Below, piece after piece: positions 46,331 through 59,514 of a DNA stretch of 64,000 nucleotides (within the stretch, counting starts at the first letter, position 1; each line of letters starts with the position of its first letter). Made by a program: the position numbers and the translations under genes. This DNA comes from Sphagnum compactum (Eukaryota > Bryophyta > Sphagnopsida > Sphagnales): the NCBI GenBank assembly GCA_965153455.1, contig OZ234502.1, positions 4,753,267-4,817,266 on the forward strand, given 5' to 3'. Below the pieces are notes generated by a model. That model worked only from the letters and a program-made list of their open reading frames with translations. It searched no databases and was not told the origin of the DNA.

Positions 46331-46830
46331 GCCAGGTCTTGTAACTGAATATGATCGGAAATGGACATGTTCAGCAAAATGGACAGATTGCCATAAAACC
46401 TATCCAATTTCAGTCATAAGCTACATAATGCCATTGTGTTTCATGCAACTAAAAATAGACAAGTTGGGTCCTAAGTTAGAGGCAGGTGACTTGTCTAGCT
46501 TGCAACCAAACTTCTCCATATTTGGTCACAAGTTGGATAGGGGGTTAACTTGTCGAACATGCGATTGAAATTTTCGAATTTTGGTCATAACTTAGCTAGT
46601 GAATCAATCCAAGCTATGATAAAAAATGGAGGTTTTTTTATCGTAACCTAAATAGTGGATTTGTCTAGCTTAGGATCGAAATTTTCCATATTCGGTTGTA
46701 AGTTGGACAGATGGCTGATGTGTCCAGCTTGCGATCGAACTTTTCCATTTGTGGTCGCAAGCTAGACAAGGAAACTAGATAAGTTCAGTCGCAATTTGGA
46801 GAAGTGTCCAACTTGCAACCAAACCACAAG
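46331..46830. repeat. 59-bp degenerate tandem repeat
   Basis: Units opening ACTTGTCTAGCTTGCRAYCG and continuing TTTTCCATATTTGGTCRYAAGYTRGAYAGG start near 46489, 46548, 46607, 46660 (six-base deletion in the previous unit) and 46719, with weaker units before and after. The repeated TTGCGATCGAA word contains a CGATCG palindrome. Confidence 0.75.
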
Positions 46831-48189
46831 AAGAAATTTTTGTCTTTTTCCACCCCCACACATTGTGACTATTGTCTGATTTGATTACATTTCAACTCCA
46901 TTTGGCCATCTTAAGTTTCCAAATGGCTTATTACACTAATTAATGGTCAATATTATTCATAGTTGTTATGTTCACTATGTTGTTCACTTATGAATATAAT
47001 TTGAACCTTTTCTAATTATTTAATAATTTCAAATTATTGATGTGAAAATTGAGGTAGCTTTTAACTTTATTTACATAATGCATTATAATGGGTTAATGAT
47101 TTTCTTGACATTTCTTCAACTAACAACATGGTACATGAATTGAACTATCAACTTTCAACATGTTGAAACAATTACATAGGATTTGCATTTTACATTTACC
47201 ATAATCTTTTAAAATACATGTAACAATTTTAAACCCGACATTTATATTGGAATGCATTAATGATTTTTTCACATCTTTTTAATTATCAAAGTTGAACCAT
47301 TCAATTTTAATATATTAAAATTGTTATTCACAAATTGCATTTTGCACTTATTAATAAACACATGCAACTCAACATTTTGCAATTATACTTAAATGGTTTA
47401 GTGATTTTTTTCACATTTCTTGAGCTATCAACATTTTTATATGAATCGAATCATCCACTTTGAGCTTATTGAAACCACTATTCAAATGTTGCATATTACA
47501 CGTATTAATATATATGGAATCACACATAACAACTTAATGCTTCACATTTATACTTGAATGGGTTAATGAATTTTTTCGCATCTTTTGAACTATTAACATT
47601 TGGGAAGTCTCACATTAATATTTGAATGGGTTAGTGATTAGGTCAAAATGCTCCTCCATGCAAAGTTTAGGATGCATGTATAATTCTAAATTACAATTTT
47701 TTCATTTATTGAATTCTTGTATATTTATGTAAATTTAAAAAATACCTTTCCTGGTTTGTTGTAGGTGTCATAGACAAGTTTATTATTATGAATGTTCATG
47801 ATGCCACACCAAAAAGGCCCCATAAATAATTCTTAAAATTTTCCCCTTTTTTTATTGGTGTATGAAAAAATCCATGTTAAAAAAATGGATTAAAATTTAA
47901 AATTTATAAGTATTATTACTATTATTATTATGAAAAATTATCAATATTTTATATTTTTATTTTAAGTATGCTTTATCAATTTTTGTAAGCTTATTTTGTT
48001 ACATGTTTATGTTTAAATATTAAAAAATTTCATTAAAATAAATGAATGAATGAACTATAAATGATGATAATAATAATGACATCATTGATTTTTTTAATCT
48101 TTTTATTTTTTTCAATTTTGTAATCTTTAAGATCATCCATAAGAAAGTTTAGCCACATTTTTTTGGCTATAAACCATATATGGAGGTTC
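46831..48189. other. Very AT-rich DNA, no gene seen
   Basis: Contains loose repetition of TTGAATGGGTTAATGATTTTTTCACATTT about every 120-140 bases between 47.08 and 47.64 kb (for example near 47.09, 47.25, 47.39, 47.56), probably a very old tandem array. Confidence 0.45.
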
Positions 48190-48840
48190 AAATTTGTTAA
48201 AATATTTTTATATTTTGGCTACAAGTCCTAAAACCCATTGTAGAATATATAATTTTTAGAATATTAAAATGTAAAAAAAATTAAAATCTTTTTTGATGTC
48301 AATGGCCTTCCTTATGTTTACAAAATCGTGAAAATTCATCACAAAAAAAATCAGTTACATCATTAATATTTATTTTTAAAAATTAAAATTGGATAAGGTT
48401 TATAATGATCTCAAAGATTAAACTTGAAAGTTTTCAAATAAATTTGATATTAAATTGTTCATGTGTTTAATGTTGGAATTATTATAATGTGTTTAAAAAA
48501 AAATTCATTAGGAATAACCTTTTTTCTTTGAAATTTGTGATTTCAGTTTTTTTTTTTTTTTTTGGTTATTTACTTTTTTTTTGAATTTGCACTATTTTTT
48601 TCATTTTTTTTCCAATTAGATTTGCTAAGTTAAGAAAATTCGAAACCAAAAAAGTATGTTAGTTGTGTGTGACGGGGGGGGGGAGGGCTTATCCAACTAT
48701 TTAAACCAAATTTTCACCAAATTTATTTTTTTTAATTTTAAAGAGTAAAAAATGTAAAATATATTCTTACATCATTAAAAATAATAATAATATGTTGAGA
48801 TTTGTTTGCAAAGTTAGGTAATTAATCATGTATACTAGTG
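48190..48840. repeat. Large direct repeat, left copy
   Basis: Landmarks AAGTCCTAAAACCCATTGTA, TCAAATAAATTTGATATTAAATTG, GAATTTGCACTATTTTTTTCATTTTTTT, a G9 tract followed by AGGGCTTATCCAACTATTTA, and TATTCTTACATCATTAAAA recur in the same order at 49.40-50.03 kb. The period is about 1.2 kb. Confidence 0.75.
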
Positions 48841-49399
48841 TATGATTCATGTTATTAAAAAAAATGGTTTTGATAATTAAACGATTATATTGACTACTTA
48901 ATTAATGTTTTTTCTTGTGGCCAATTTTGGCCAATTTAAGGGGGCAGCAACATTAAGAAAATATTTTTTTGAAAGAATGTTTTTGTCAAATTTAAAATAT
49001 GTATTGTAAATATTTATAATAGAATATAATACGTAACCATAATATTGAAAGACTTAAACAAGTTTCTAAATACACAACTTGTCTACAACCAAATGTGATA
49101 ATTATTTTATAAATGATTACCATTTTAACAACACCATAAAAATAAATCCAAAAATTGTACGTAATCATATTGGGGAAAATAAAAACTTGCAATTCCATAA
49201 AAATTGGACATATTTTATGTATTGAGAATAAAATTGTAAAAGACTTCATGAATGCATTTTGAATTGACATTCAATTTACAAAGATTTTTGGTCAATTTAA
49301 ACAAAAGAAATTTGTAAATCTTTTCATGACATACAATTTCAAGTTTTTTTTCAAACCTTTTAAGTTTAATTTTTGTAAATTAAAATAAATTTTTGAATA

Positions 49400-50030
49400 C
49401 ATTATTGATTAAAATATTTCTCTATTTTGCTTAAAAGTCCTAACATCCATTGTAAAATTATATCATTAAAAAAAATCCAAATTTTTAATTTTAAAATATT
49501 AAAATATTCTTTGTTAATGTTGATGGCCTTTTTTTATGTTTGAAAAATGGTGGGAACTCACCGCAAAAAAAACCTTTGGCTCGTATCATGATTAATATTT
49601 ATTTTAGAATAAAAAAAAACATGGATAACGTTGATGATGATTTCAAAAATTGAACTTGAATGTTTTCAAATAAATTTGATGTTGGAATTGTTTATGTGTT
49701 TAAGGTTGGAATTATTAAATCTAATTTGAAAATTTTATTCATTAAAAGTGACATTTTTTTTCAAAATTTCGATCCCAATATTTTGGTAAGTTTTTTGTTA
49801 TTTATATTTTTCATTGAATTTGCACTATTTTTTTTCATTTTTTTCCCAACAAGAATTGCCAAATTAAAAAAATTCAAAATAAAAAAAATGTTGGTTGGGG
49901 GAGGGGGGCTAATCCAACTATTTAAACCAAAAATTTCACCAAATTAAATTGTGTAAAATGTATTCTTACATCATTAAAATTATGTTGTGAGTTTTTCTCA
50001 AAGTTGTGTAATTAATGAATAATATTTCTA
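49400..50030. repeat. Large direct repeat, right copy
   Basis: Parallel landmarks are AAGTCCTAACATCCATTGTA, TCAAATAAATTTGATGTTGGAATTG, GAATTTGCACTATTTTTTTTCATTTTTT, GGGGGAGGGGGGCTAATCCA, and TATTCTTACATCATTAAAAT. About 560 bases of AT-rich DNA separate it from the left copy; whether this is a tandem duplication or a small element with direct terminal repeats is unclear. Confidence 0.75.
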
Positions 50031-50539
50031 AACAAAAATAGTTTCCATGTTTGTGATTACATGACAACATGTTTTATTTAACAATATGTGCCGTATAAAA
50101 TTGTGAATTTTGTCATGGATGTTATCATGGAAGGAAGTCCAACCACTTTAATAGGAGCTACACCCACCCCTGAGACTTGTGTTTTTTTAAAAAAAATTCA
50201 AAAAAATTCTTGGAATCTTTTCAATACATCATTTTCTTTAAATTAAAAAAAATCTTTGAATATTTTGTTAATACCATTATGTTAAGGTTCATACTAATTG
50301 TTTTCCAAAATTATGTCCTTAAAAAAAATTCAAATTGTGCTTTGTGAGTTTTTATTGTGTAATTACCAATTAAAGACACTAATTACATATCATAAAAAAA
50401 ACATTTATTTTATTTTTTATTCATTATACTGATTCTAAATTTTTTGGATATGTATACCAATATAGTATCAATTTAACAAGTTCATTTGTAGTTCTTTTTG
50501 TTTTTTTACAATTTGGAATACACAATATTAAGTAGTGGT

Positions 50540-51078
50540 TGGGTTAAAGCACGGTAAAGTGTACAACTAAAAGTACTTGCCAGTCTACTTGTGAAGTGAA
50601 CAAAAAATAGGACCAAAACCCATCACAAAATTGTTGTTCATTCAATCTTTTTAGTTGAATGATAAATAACAAGATACTTTTTCATTATTATGCATTAATT
50701 TTTAAATTTTGCATTGTATGTGTCAAGTATATCTACCAAAGAGAAAGTAGATTTATTTTATGGTGATGCCCTTGAATATACAATGATTTTTATGTTATAA
50801 CTTCATACATGTATATTTCATTAAATTTTCTAATGAAAAAGTAGGTTTGAACATTGACTAATCAATTTCAAACCTATTTATTCCCTACTTTTATTATTCC
50901 ATTTTTTTTGAAATTTTGTAGTTGATTTACAATAAACCCAATTGAAGGCTCAATAGTTTCAAAATGAAATTTAAGTAAAATTTGAATCTACTTTTTTGTG
51001 TTTTTTTGAAAAATTGCATCTTTTTAAACTTGATTTTTTTGGGCAACTTTTTTTGTGTACTTTACCATGCTTTCACCT
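50540..51078. mobile_element. Short element with GGTNAAAGCAYGGTAAAG inverted ends
   Basis: The left end reads GGTTAAAGCACGGTAAAGTG TACAACTAAAAGT-CTTGCC; the right end on the opposite strand reads GGTGAAAGCATGGTAAAGTA CACAAAAAAAGTTGCC. About 35-bp inverted repeats thus enclose 0.54 kb with no coding capacity. The outer GGTGAAAGCA is shared with the 18.12-18.94 kb element, suggesting related non-autonomous DNA transposons. No target duplication was established. Confidence 0.62.
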
Positions 51079-52059
51079 AGCTATGATACTAATGGTACGT
51101 ATTAGTGCAACTATAACCATAAAGTTTTGGTGTTATGTAAGCTATGCTAAGTAGGTAGATTATGTAATAGGTAGGTAGGTTAGGTAGTAGATAATGGATA
51201 GTGTGGTTGTATGTGATATAGAATAGTCACTAATGTTATAATGTTTGTCTTTCCTAAAAGTTTATCTCATATTTTTAGTCTTCTTTTTCAATATTGTAAA
51301 CTATATAACTAGGTGCACTAGAAACATTAAGAAGACATAAGAAGCATTTCAAAAAGCAAATGCCATTGGGATGAACACTACCTACTTAGCCTAGGCTTAC
51401 TTACAAGCTTTATTACCTATTTGTAGAACTTTGCAATTTCATGCTAGAGTGACAAATTATATACAAATGGTCAATGGATGAAAATGTATCCATTGATTGT
51501 ATACTTCATCCATGGATTGTGATGACATCATTTGTCGCTACATGTTGCATGTAATTTGTCCAATGCAATTGAAAGATTTTTAGTTATAGGTGTTGCTTGT
51601 AAATTGAAGTAAAATAAAATTAGTTTTTTATTAGTTTGATTTCCTTTAATGTAATGTTTATATAGTTTGAATAAACAATTTTGATAGCAAAAATTCCATA
51701 TATCACATATGTATAATTACAAATCTAGTTGCAAAAACAACTTGGTCATCAACCATCAATAGATGGCTCCAATAATGGATGACATACGCTCATTGTTCAT
51801 CAATTTTTCATCTAAACTTGTGATAGTCACAAAATGTAATCACATGTATGACTAAAATTTGGATCCATCATAATGTAGTTGCATATGCGACTATTAGCAT
51901 TACAACTATGGTGACATGTAGGATTGTTCTAGATATATTGCCAAAATGAGTTGATTTGGACATTAATCATGCACTACTCATATATATATAACTAAAATGG
52001 ATAAGGTTTCTTTCAGTAATTGTAGTGGATTTCACATCTACACAATAATTAACTAGGTT
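51079..52059. other. AT-rich intergenic DNA
   Basis: Another small GTAGGTAGGTTAGGTAG tract lies at about 51.15-51.20 kb and a complementary CTACCTACTTAGCCTAGGCTTACTTAC at 51.38 kb. Otherwise nothing recognised. Confidence 0.4.
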
Positions 52060-53560
52060 TTGCAAATTACCTTAATTTGCATACATGGTAAGTGTCAAAT
52101 GAATTGGATTTGTAAAGTTGCCTTGAATTTCATTTGACTTTTATAGAAGCAACAAGTGGTTAGCCTTGGTCTTTTTGATTGATTTGTAGAGATTATTAGC
52201 ATTGAGTTCCTTTGGCATTGTGGAAAAATAGGGTGATTTGGAACTGGCCTTACAACTGGGTTTTTGAATTGCAACATGACCACTTGCAATTTCATTACAA
52301 CTTAACATATTTCCATGGCATGAGAGCTATCAAACCAATTGTATGAATTGCAATAGATGCAACTCACCATATGTGGAATTGTATACATATGCAACTCGTG
52401 CAATTTAGTTGCAACTATGTAAGAACAACAATTGTGCAACTCCAATGCAACCAATTTGTAATTACCATTGTAACATCATGCTAATGTTGTTTTTCATCCA
52501 TCCATCAATGATAAACTTTGTTGATTTCCATTGCAACTTGTTTGTAACTATAAACTATGTGGTGGAAACACATTAATGGCTATAATTTATTGACAACCAT
52601 GTGACAATTCACATTAACACAAGGTAGTACTTGTGTGCAATTGCAAGTACCCAATTTGCAAATTGCAACTATGTGACTACTTTAGAATAAATACTAAGTA
52701 GGTTCATCAATTGACAAACCTAATGCTTGTGTGATTTTTTATTCATTTATTGATGAACTTAATGGTGCATGATTTTTCATTCATCCATTGGAAAATGAAG
52801 TTTGTTGATGTCATTTGTAAATTGGTGTTTAGTTATGGGTTCTAATGTAATTGTATGGCAATTGACTTTAGTAGTATTGGACAAATTATTACTTATAGTG
52901 CCAATGTATGACCTTGCACACACATTATCATTGTTCAAATTATGATAGACATGGCAAAATTACATCCCATCCTTATTTATAGTCATGAAATGGATTTGAA
53001 ATTGTATGCATTAGAAAATGCATTACAAAAAGGTTCATTTTCATTGAAATATGATTTGATTATAAATTTAAATGTATTGCCCAAATCATTTATAATAAAA
53101 TTTCTTTTCTACCTAAACGAAAGGTCATCACAAAGATGATGAACCACAACAATAAAATATTGCTATCTAAAGCATTATGTTTCTATAGATTAATGTTTTT
53201 TTAAATTTTTGTTGAAATGGAGCTTGAGTCATAATTTTTTCATTCCACCTTGTTTGTTTGAAAATTTCCCTATTATGATATTGAATGTCACACTTGAAAT
53301 GAGATCAATAATATATATATAACAATATAATGTAAAGGATATTTAAATGTCCATCATTTAATTTAAATAAAGTTAATTTACAATTTCAATGCCACAAACA
53401 AAATTTATTCCTCATTAAAATGCAACATACATAATTTTAATATAAGCTAGACTACAATCAATTACACTTGCATACAATGATGGTTTTCAAAATAAAATGC
53501 ATCACATACTTGGGGTATTGAAGTTAAAATTCACCATTTTTGATCCACTACTTCACCTTT
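52060..53560. repeat. Dispersed repeat family C, copy 2
   Basis: Same order and orientation of landmarks as 19.80-21.26 kb: TTGAATTGCAAC, GCACACACATTATCATTGTTCAAATT, GTCATGAAATGGATTTGAAATTGTATGCATT, CATAATTTTTTCATTCCACCTTGTTTG, ATTGAATGTCACACTTGAAATGAGATC, CAACATACATAATTTTA, CAATGATGGTTTTCAAAATAAAATGCAT, ATTGAAGTTAAAATTCACCAT. TTGCAACT-type words are frequent in both. Confidence 0.7.
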
Positions 53561-56500
53561 GTTATTTGGAATTTTCTTTTTTACATGTATTGGTTTATAT
53601 ACTACACAACCAATAACAACACATTCAATAACATATTTTTTAACAACCTAACCAAATTATACAACATCACATGTACATGTTTTTTTATTCAAAATTATAT
53701 TTTTCAAACAAAATACCATTTTATTTTTGAAAAAATAAATCTTGTACGTGCAACTTTAATTTTGATGGATTCAAACATTATCAAAATTTGACCTTATTTC
53801 ACAAGAATAACAAGTCATCATAAATGCAAAATGACATGTGTTTGAATAAACTACTTTTATTTGAACTCCACCTTCCACCTAAAAAATCCAAGTATTGAAA
53901 CACAAACAAAAACCACAACATGATTCTCATAAAAAAAGTTTCACCTTTCACAAATCCCTCATCACTATGAGTTACATTACACAAGTCAACTTTTAAAGAA
54001 AATGAAAAAAATTCTCACACCATTTTAAAAAAATATGCAAATAAACATTTCACCAAACATCAATCACTAACCTTCAACAAATCAAAGAACAAGACCAAGA
54101 ACTTTTAACTTTTAAGAACGAAAATAAAAACAAAAACCTTCAACCTCCAAGTTTTTAAAATAAATAAAAAAACTTCTACAACTTTTTAGCTCTATTCCTA
54201 ACTTGGAAAATAAAAGCACTTAGTTATGTAGCACATGATATGATAATGGCATCACCAAAAGATTAAAAAATGCACAAAAAGTTTAGAGAAAAAATTATTT
54301 TCCTTTTTAGTTCATTTTTAATTTCTTAAACAATAGGCATAAGTGCTAAAGGTCATAGATCCAAAGAGGGAAATTTGATGATTTATTACCATGTGTCATT
54401 TTTTTAGGTGTTTATGCCCAAATTTCAAATTCCAAGTTGAAATTTAATTACATATTAGACTATTAGTTGTTCACAATGATGACTTGGTTGACTTGATTAA
54501 TGTGTTCACATGTTGGCTCGACTGATTTCATTATTTTGGCTTACATATTTACTAAAAATTAATTGTTAAAAGGAAAAAAAATATCCTTTGTAATTCATTT
54601 TGAATTTCTTGATTATAGGCATAAGCACATGATTGGCTTGAAGGAATTAACCCTTGTCATAAACAATTAGATGTTCACAATATTAGACATTGAGATATAT
54701 AAAGGTAGATCCAACTGTACACCCTAATTGAAACTGTAATACAATATACATAGGTTCAAAATTCTTAAGGTGTACCAAAAAACTTGTCACAACATCAACC
54801 TTTTCCATATTTTTTACTAGTCTTTTTTCATGGTGTACATGGACAAAAAAATGTGTGATATTAATTTTTTAGAAAAATGATGGTCTAACATATCATACTT
54901 CAAAAAATGAAAAATATATATTTAGTAATGTGTATAGGAATAAAAAATATAAAGCAAAATTAAGGATTGCATCAAGGACTGCCTCTACTTTGTCTTACTT
55001 GGTATTATTTAAAGAATTTGGACCCACACTTTGTTTTTAATTTCACTTTAAGAGCAAATTTTCACCTTCAATGAATTCTATGTTTTGATAGGTCTACAAC
55101 GAGACATGATATTGTGAATTGCAATGTAATGGAAAATTAATAATAAAAAAATTGGACAATAATCACAAAATAGTGGAAAAGTAATATTTATATAGTGGCA
55201 ACTTAGGGGCATAATTAGTTGCAAACAAGTTGAAAGTGTCAAATCCAATGGGTGGCAGAAATGCATACACTAGTTGGAAAATAGTCATTGATTGGGTGCT
55301 ACATTTACCCTAGTTGTAATATAGCTGTCACATGGTATTAAAATGCAATTTGCTAACAAAGTCAAACATGGTTGACTATAATCGTATTTACAATGTGTAC
55401 ATTTTATTGTATAGATGTCCATCTTGCAATTAAGTTATAATACAATTTTTTAATTTTTTGACATGCCATTTTATTTATTAATTTCTTATATTTTCATGGG
55501 ATAATTATAGTGTAGTCGTATATTAGTTGTTGGACCTCTAGTTGATGTGGACATGATTTCTCATAGTGTGGTCTTCATTTTTTGTTCCACATAAACAATG
55601 AGTGGTTATCCATGTTAAATTATTATTATATTTTACATATGCCACAAGTGGTTAAAGTTAATCTTTTTTGTGTTTTTCAAAGTTCGTAAGGTCCATGAAA
55701 TTGCAAAGGCTCCTTGGTTTTCATTTTTGTTTTATATTTTCAATCCTATGATTAATTTGTTTCTTCTTATTTGTTTTGTAGAGACATGAAGCTCCATGGG
55801 TTCCAAACACAATAAAAGGAGCCAAGGGTGCCAAAGTATGGTTCCTTTTCAAGGATTACATTTGACATGTGGCATTCATGTGTTAGTTTATTATCTTAAT
55901 TTTCACATTTTTCATACTTAATTTATAACTATGTGTTAAATATAATTTTATTTACTAGTATGCCTTAATATCATGTGTATTATGCATCCATGCTCTTTGC
56001 CACATAAAAATGAATAACTTTTGTTTCAAAAAAATCCTTAAAATAATATAATTTTCAGGCCCTAGGGGGGCATTAAGGATTAAATTCTACATTACATGGG
56101 TTAACAATGTATTTTCTTGGTTATATGAACTTTTTGTTCCAACCCTATTATTACCTAATGTCAATATGCACATATTTAAATAAATCTAAATATAAATATA
56201 TATTTTTTCATTTAAATCTAATATTCTATCTTTATTTAATGTTTTAATTCTAGTACTTGAAGTTGTGAGGAATGATGGGGATGCAATAATTGAACACGAT
56301 AAGATTAGTGGTAAGATTATTTTTTGTTTGACATACCATATGTATGTAACATATCCTTCAACTTGGTAATTGTGAGGTGGTTGAGCAAATGTTTATATAG
56401 TGTAATTTTTTCCAAAATGATTCAACTATCAATGATAATGTAAAGGGATCCTTCAGTTCACATTCCTCAACATTTCATTATTGGTCCATTTACTAGTATA

Positions 56501-56940
56501 GTTTAATAATTAACTTATTAATTGAACCTACTAATAATTAATTCCTTAAAAAACTAATACATATGTTATATTTTTCCCTAAAACCCTTTTCTTTACTATT
56601 AGGGATTAAAGTATACCTTATATTAATTATATCTTGGTTTTCAAAATGAACATAATCCTATCATAGAAATAATTAAATTATATCTATATATTCAACAACC
56701 AATATATGAGACCCTATTTTTTACACATGTATTTTGTAAATTCAAAAAATAGGGTCCATAGTTTCAAAGCCAAAAACATGTTTGAACCAAAAGCACCAAA
56801 ATGTGTTGTAAAAATGAATTAAAACAATTCAACTCATTTTGTTGTTTTAATCATCAATAGTAAAATTATATTTAATTTCGAGAAGGAATGGTGCACATTC
56901 AATACTGAAAAAATAAAATAAAATAGTCCACAAGCAAATT
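53561..56940. other. AT-rich intergenic DNA with partial family C vocabulary
   Basis: CAAGTGGTTA-AG and GAAATTGCAAAGGCTCCTTGGTTTTCATTTT near 55.63-55.74 kb match phrases near 52.11-52.2 and 57.15-57.34 kb, so a partial family C copy may be present. No genes or bounded elements were recognised elsewhere in the stretch. Confidence 0.4.
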
Positions 56941-57840
56941 TTGAGTGTTTTAAACATGCAAAAAGACTTTTGAAATATCATCAATTTGTATTAAAATTTG
57001 AGCATTGACATTTTGGAAATAATGGAAACTATTTCAAAAAGAATATTTATGATCCAAATTATTGTGCTTTCATCAATGTGATTTTCCAAAGATTTAATAT
57101 TATAGTTTTAAGCACTATCCACACACCTTGTGGTTCTTTTTATTGTGTTTGCACCCCATGGAATTGCAAACTTGCCTTGGTTTTCACTTTTGCTTTACAT
57201 AAACAACAAATGGTGAACCTTGATGATCATTTTTGTTTGATAGAAATAGTAAGTGGTTAGCCAAATTGGTTTTTTTTTTGGTGTTGCAAATGTAGTAAAT
57301 GACTTGGATTTGCAAAATTGCATTGGTTTTCTATTATGATTTATAGAGGCAATGAATTTAATGTTGTGTGGTGGACATGTTGGTATAATTCAACTACTTA
57401 TGATGTGTGTTGTGTTGGGATCATGGCAAATTTGTAGCTAAAGGCATACTTGGGGAATTTGATGTTCAAAATTTTCAACAATTAATGGTTGATGCCATGG
57501 ATTTGATTGGTCACCAATTTCAACTCCTATAAATTTAATAATCAATTTTAAGATCTTATTTAATTTTGAAAAAGATTTGTACACATTTGCTAATGAAGAA
57601 GGATGTTTGAAAAAAAAATTGTTCACCTTAAAAGTTTGAATGTTTTATCATTGTTGAAACGTTATCAATTTGCATCAAATTTTGAATTTTAAAACTTTGC
57701 AAGTAATGGAGCCTATTTCAAAAAAAAATTGTCAATTCGAATTTTTTTGCTTTCATTGTGATTTTTCAAAAATATAGAATTGAAGTTTTAAGCAGTGTCC
57801 AACTCCTTGGGTGGTTCCTTTGAGTATTGTGAATGCACCC
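56941..57840. repeat. Local duplication, period about 0.68 kb
   Basis: AATCATCAATTTGTATTAAAATTTGAGCATT...TTTCAAAAAGAATATTTATG...TGCTTTCATCAATGTGATTTTCCAAAG...AGTTTTAAGCACTATCCA at 56.95-57.16 kb is matched by GTTATCAATTTGCATCAAATTTTGAATT...TTTCAAAAAAAAATTG...TGCTTTCATTGTGATTTTTCAAAA...AGTTTTAAGCAGTGTCCA at 57.65-57.84 kb. Non-coding as far as I can tell. Confidence 0.6.
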
Positions 57841-58290
57841 TTCTATTGTAGCTCACATCCATGTGAATAATCTAAGGAAGTAAAATTTGTTCCTATGGTT
57901 CTTAGCCTTCTTTTTGGGTGGGATTTGGATGTTCAACATGGTTTGTTTAAATTGATATGAAGTCCAATGTCCAGGCCATGACTAAAGTAGTGGCCCTTAC
58001 ATCCAACAAGGTTAAATTTTTCAAGCATTTGTGGCAAGTGATTTAAGCATCACAATTATTGTCTCATTTTGTATAATACTTAAGTTGATAGAAATTACCA
58101 TGGTTCATGTTTTTAGTCTTTTGAAGATGAATGTTGTTTAAGTTCAATTTCTTTTTTGAAGAACAAAATGCACAATTGCTTGAACTTTCACTTGTTGTTC
58201 CTACGTATGCATTGAAGTTTTGAACACTTTGATATTTTTCTGTATGAGGTGATCAAATGTTTAAGCAAAAATTGGTTGACATTGTATGTT
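57841..58290 (+). pseudogene. hAT transposase fragment, C-terminal part (diverged subfamily)
   Basis: Plus-strand blocks are DMKSNVQAMTKVVALTSNK, FFKHLWQVI (about 57.96-58.04 kb), then EITMVHVF, FEDECCLSSISFLKNKMHNC, LNFHLL and RMH (about 58.09-58.22 kb). They fit the hAT dimerisation tail (KLAEIA-VhVLGSVEDER-FSSLSFlKnKLRNcL--HL--VvrM). Two frameshifts and several stops are present. The SFLKNKMHNCLNFHL wording differs from the 0.56-2.74 kb copy, so this is probably another subfamily. Confidence 0.6.
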
Positions 58291-58900
58291 TCAACTATGA
58301 AGCTATTCCCATTTTTTTCATGACATTTTAAACAGTAGAAGCTCACTATAATGAACCAAAAAAACAATTGAGAGTCCTTCCAAAAGTCCAAAATTAGTGT
58401 ATTTTGAGCATAATGAACCCAATGAAATTAGGTCTTAAAATAAAACCCTTTGAATGATTTTGAAATTAATAACTTCTTCCATTTCTATCTTATACAACCT
58501 TGCCATGGACATGTCTAATATCTTTAATGAATACAAGTCTTGGAAAATATTGGTTTATGTAAGTAAATATCCTTTGCAAAAGATGGATTTTTTGAGGTCA
58601 TTAAACACAATTAAAATTTTAAAAATCATTTCTTTGTTTATTTTTTTGGCCAAAAGTGCCATAAACATTAAAAGGAACATGCCTCAAAGTTTTGATTAAT
58701 CCGATAAAATGGCTATAAATAATAAGTCCATAAGTGGGTGGGGATTATAAGCATATGTGAATTGTAAAGTTCATCATTGATTGAATATCAATGGTTTTGA
58801 TGTATTTTTTTGAAATTGAAAAATTAATTTATAATGTTTGAATAAATTGAGTCCTTTTGTTATTTTTTCATGTTTCATTTGGGGAACTATGCAATTTAAC
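58291..58900. other. AT-rich DNA before the compositional change
   Basis: No feature recognised. From about 58.9 kb onward the sequence is visibly less AT-rich. Confidence 0.4.
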
Positions 58901-59514
58901 AGTCGTCAAACCCAAAAAGAAAGGCTTTGAGATGTCACAAAATGTCCATTGCTATGTGCTCTTACTCTAGACAACACTGAATCAATTGAGGCTTGTTGCC
59001 AAATTTTATGCAAAACACTAGTATTCATAGCCAGGGAGCAATAGTGGTGAAGCTGTGGTAGGCACCTCATATAGATAGACCAGAATGCATCGCTGCCAGG
59101 ATGAACTATGTATTGTTTCCTTAATTGTCCAAGTGCACTTCTATTACAATGGCAATAGCCACATAATTTTTGCAAACAGTCTTCATCACACGATTCCTGT
59201 CATTTGATTATCTTGTCACCCGCGGTCAAATCCAGGTTTTAAAAGAAAGAAGCTTGCTTCCTATTCATGTTGTTAGAAAAAGAATCTCAAATTCAAATAT
59301 AATGTTTCCTTGTACATTCAGGGTTTGGGCCAGGTTAGGAAACAGAACTAGTTCCCTCTTTTGTTGCTACCCCAAGGACTGACCAAAGCCACAAAACTTC
59401 AGTATTGCTGGTGGTAGTACTCAACTGCATGTAGCTAGGTGTCCTCTCAAAACCCAATTTGCCCATCTTTAGTACTTACTACTTGATTTACTTTCTTTGA
59501 CCTTAGGCATATGG

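Noticed and set aside
44225-46830. CRISPR-like array
   Set aside because: Units are contiguous tandem repeats without unique spacers, in a eukaryotic context.
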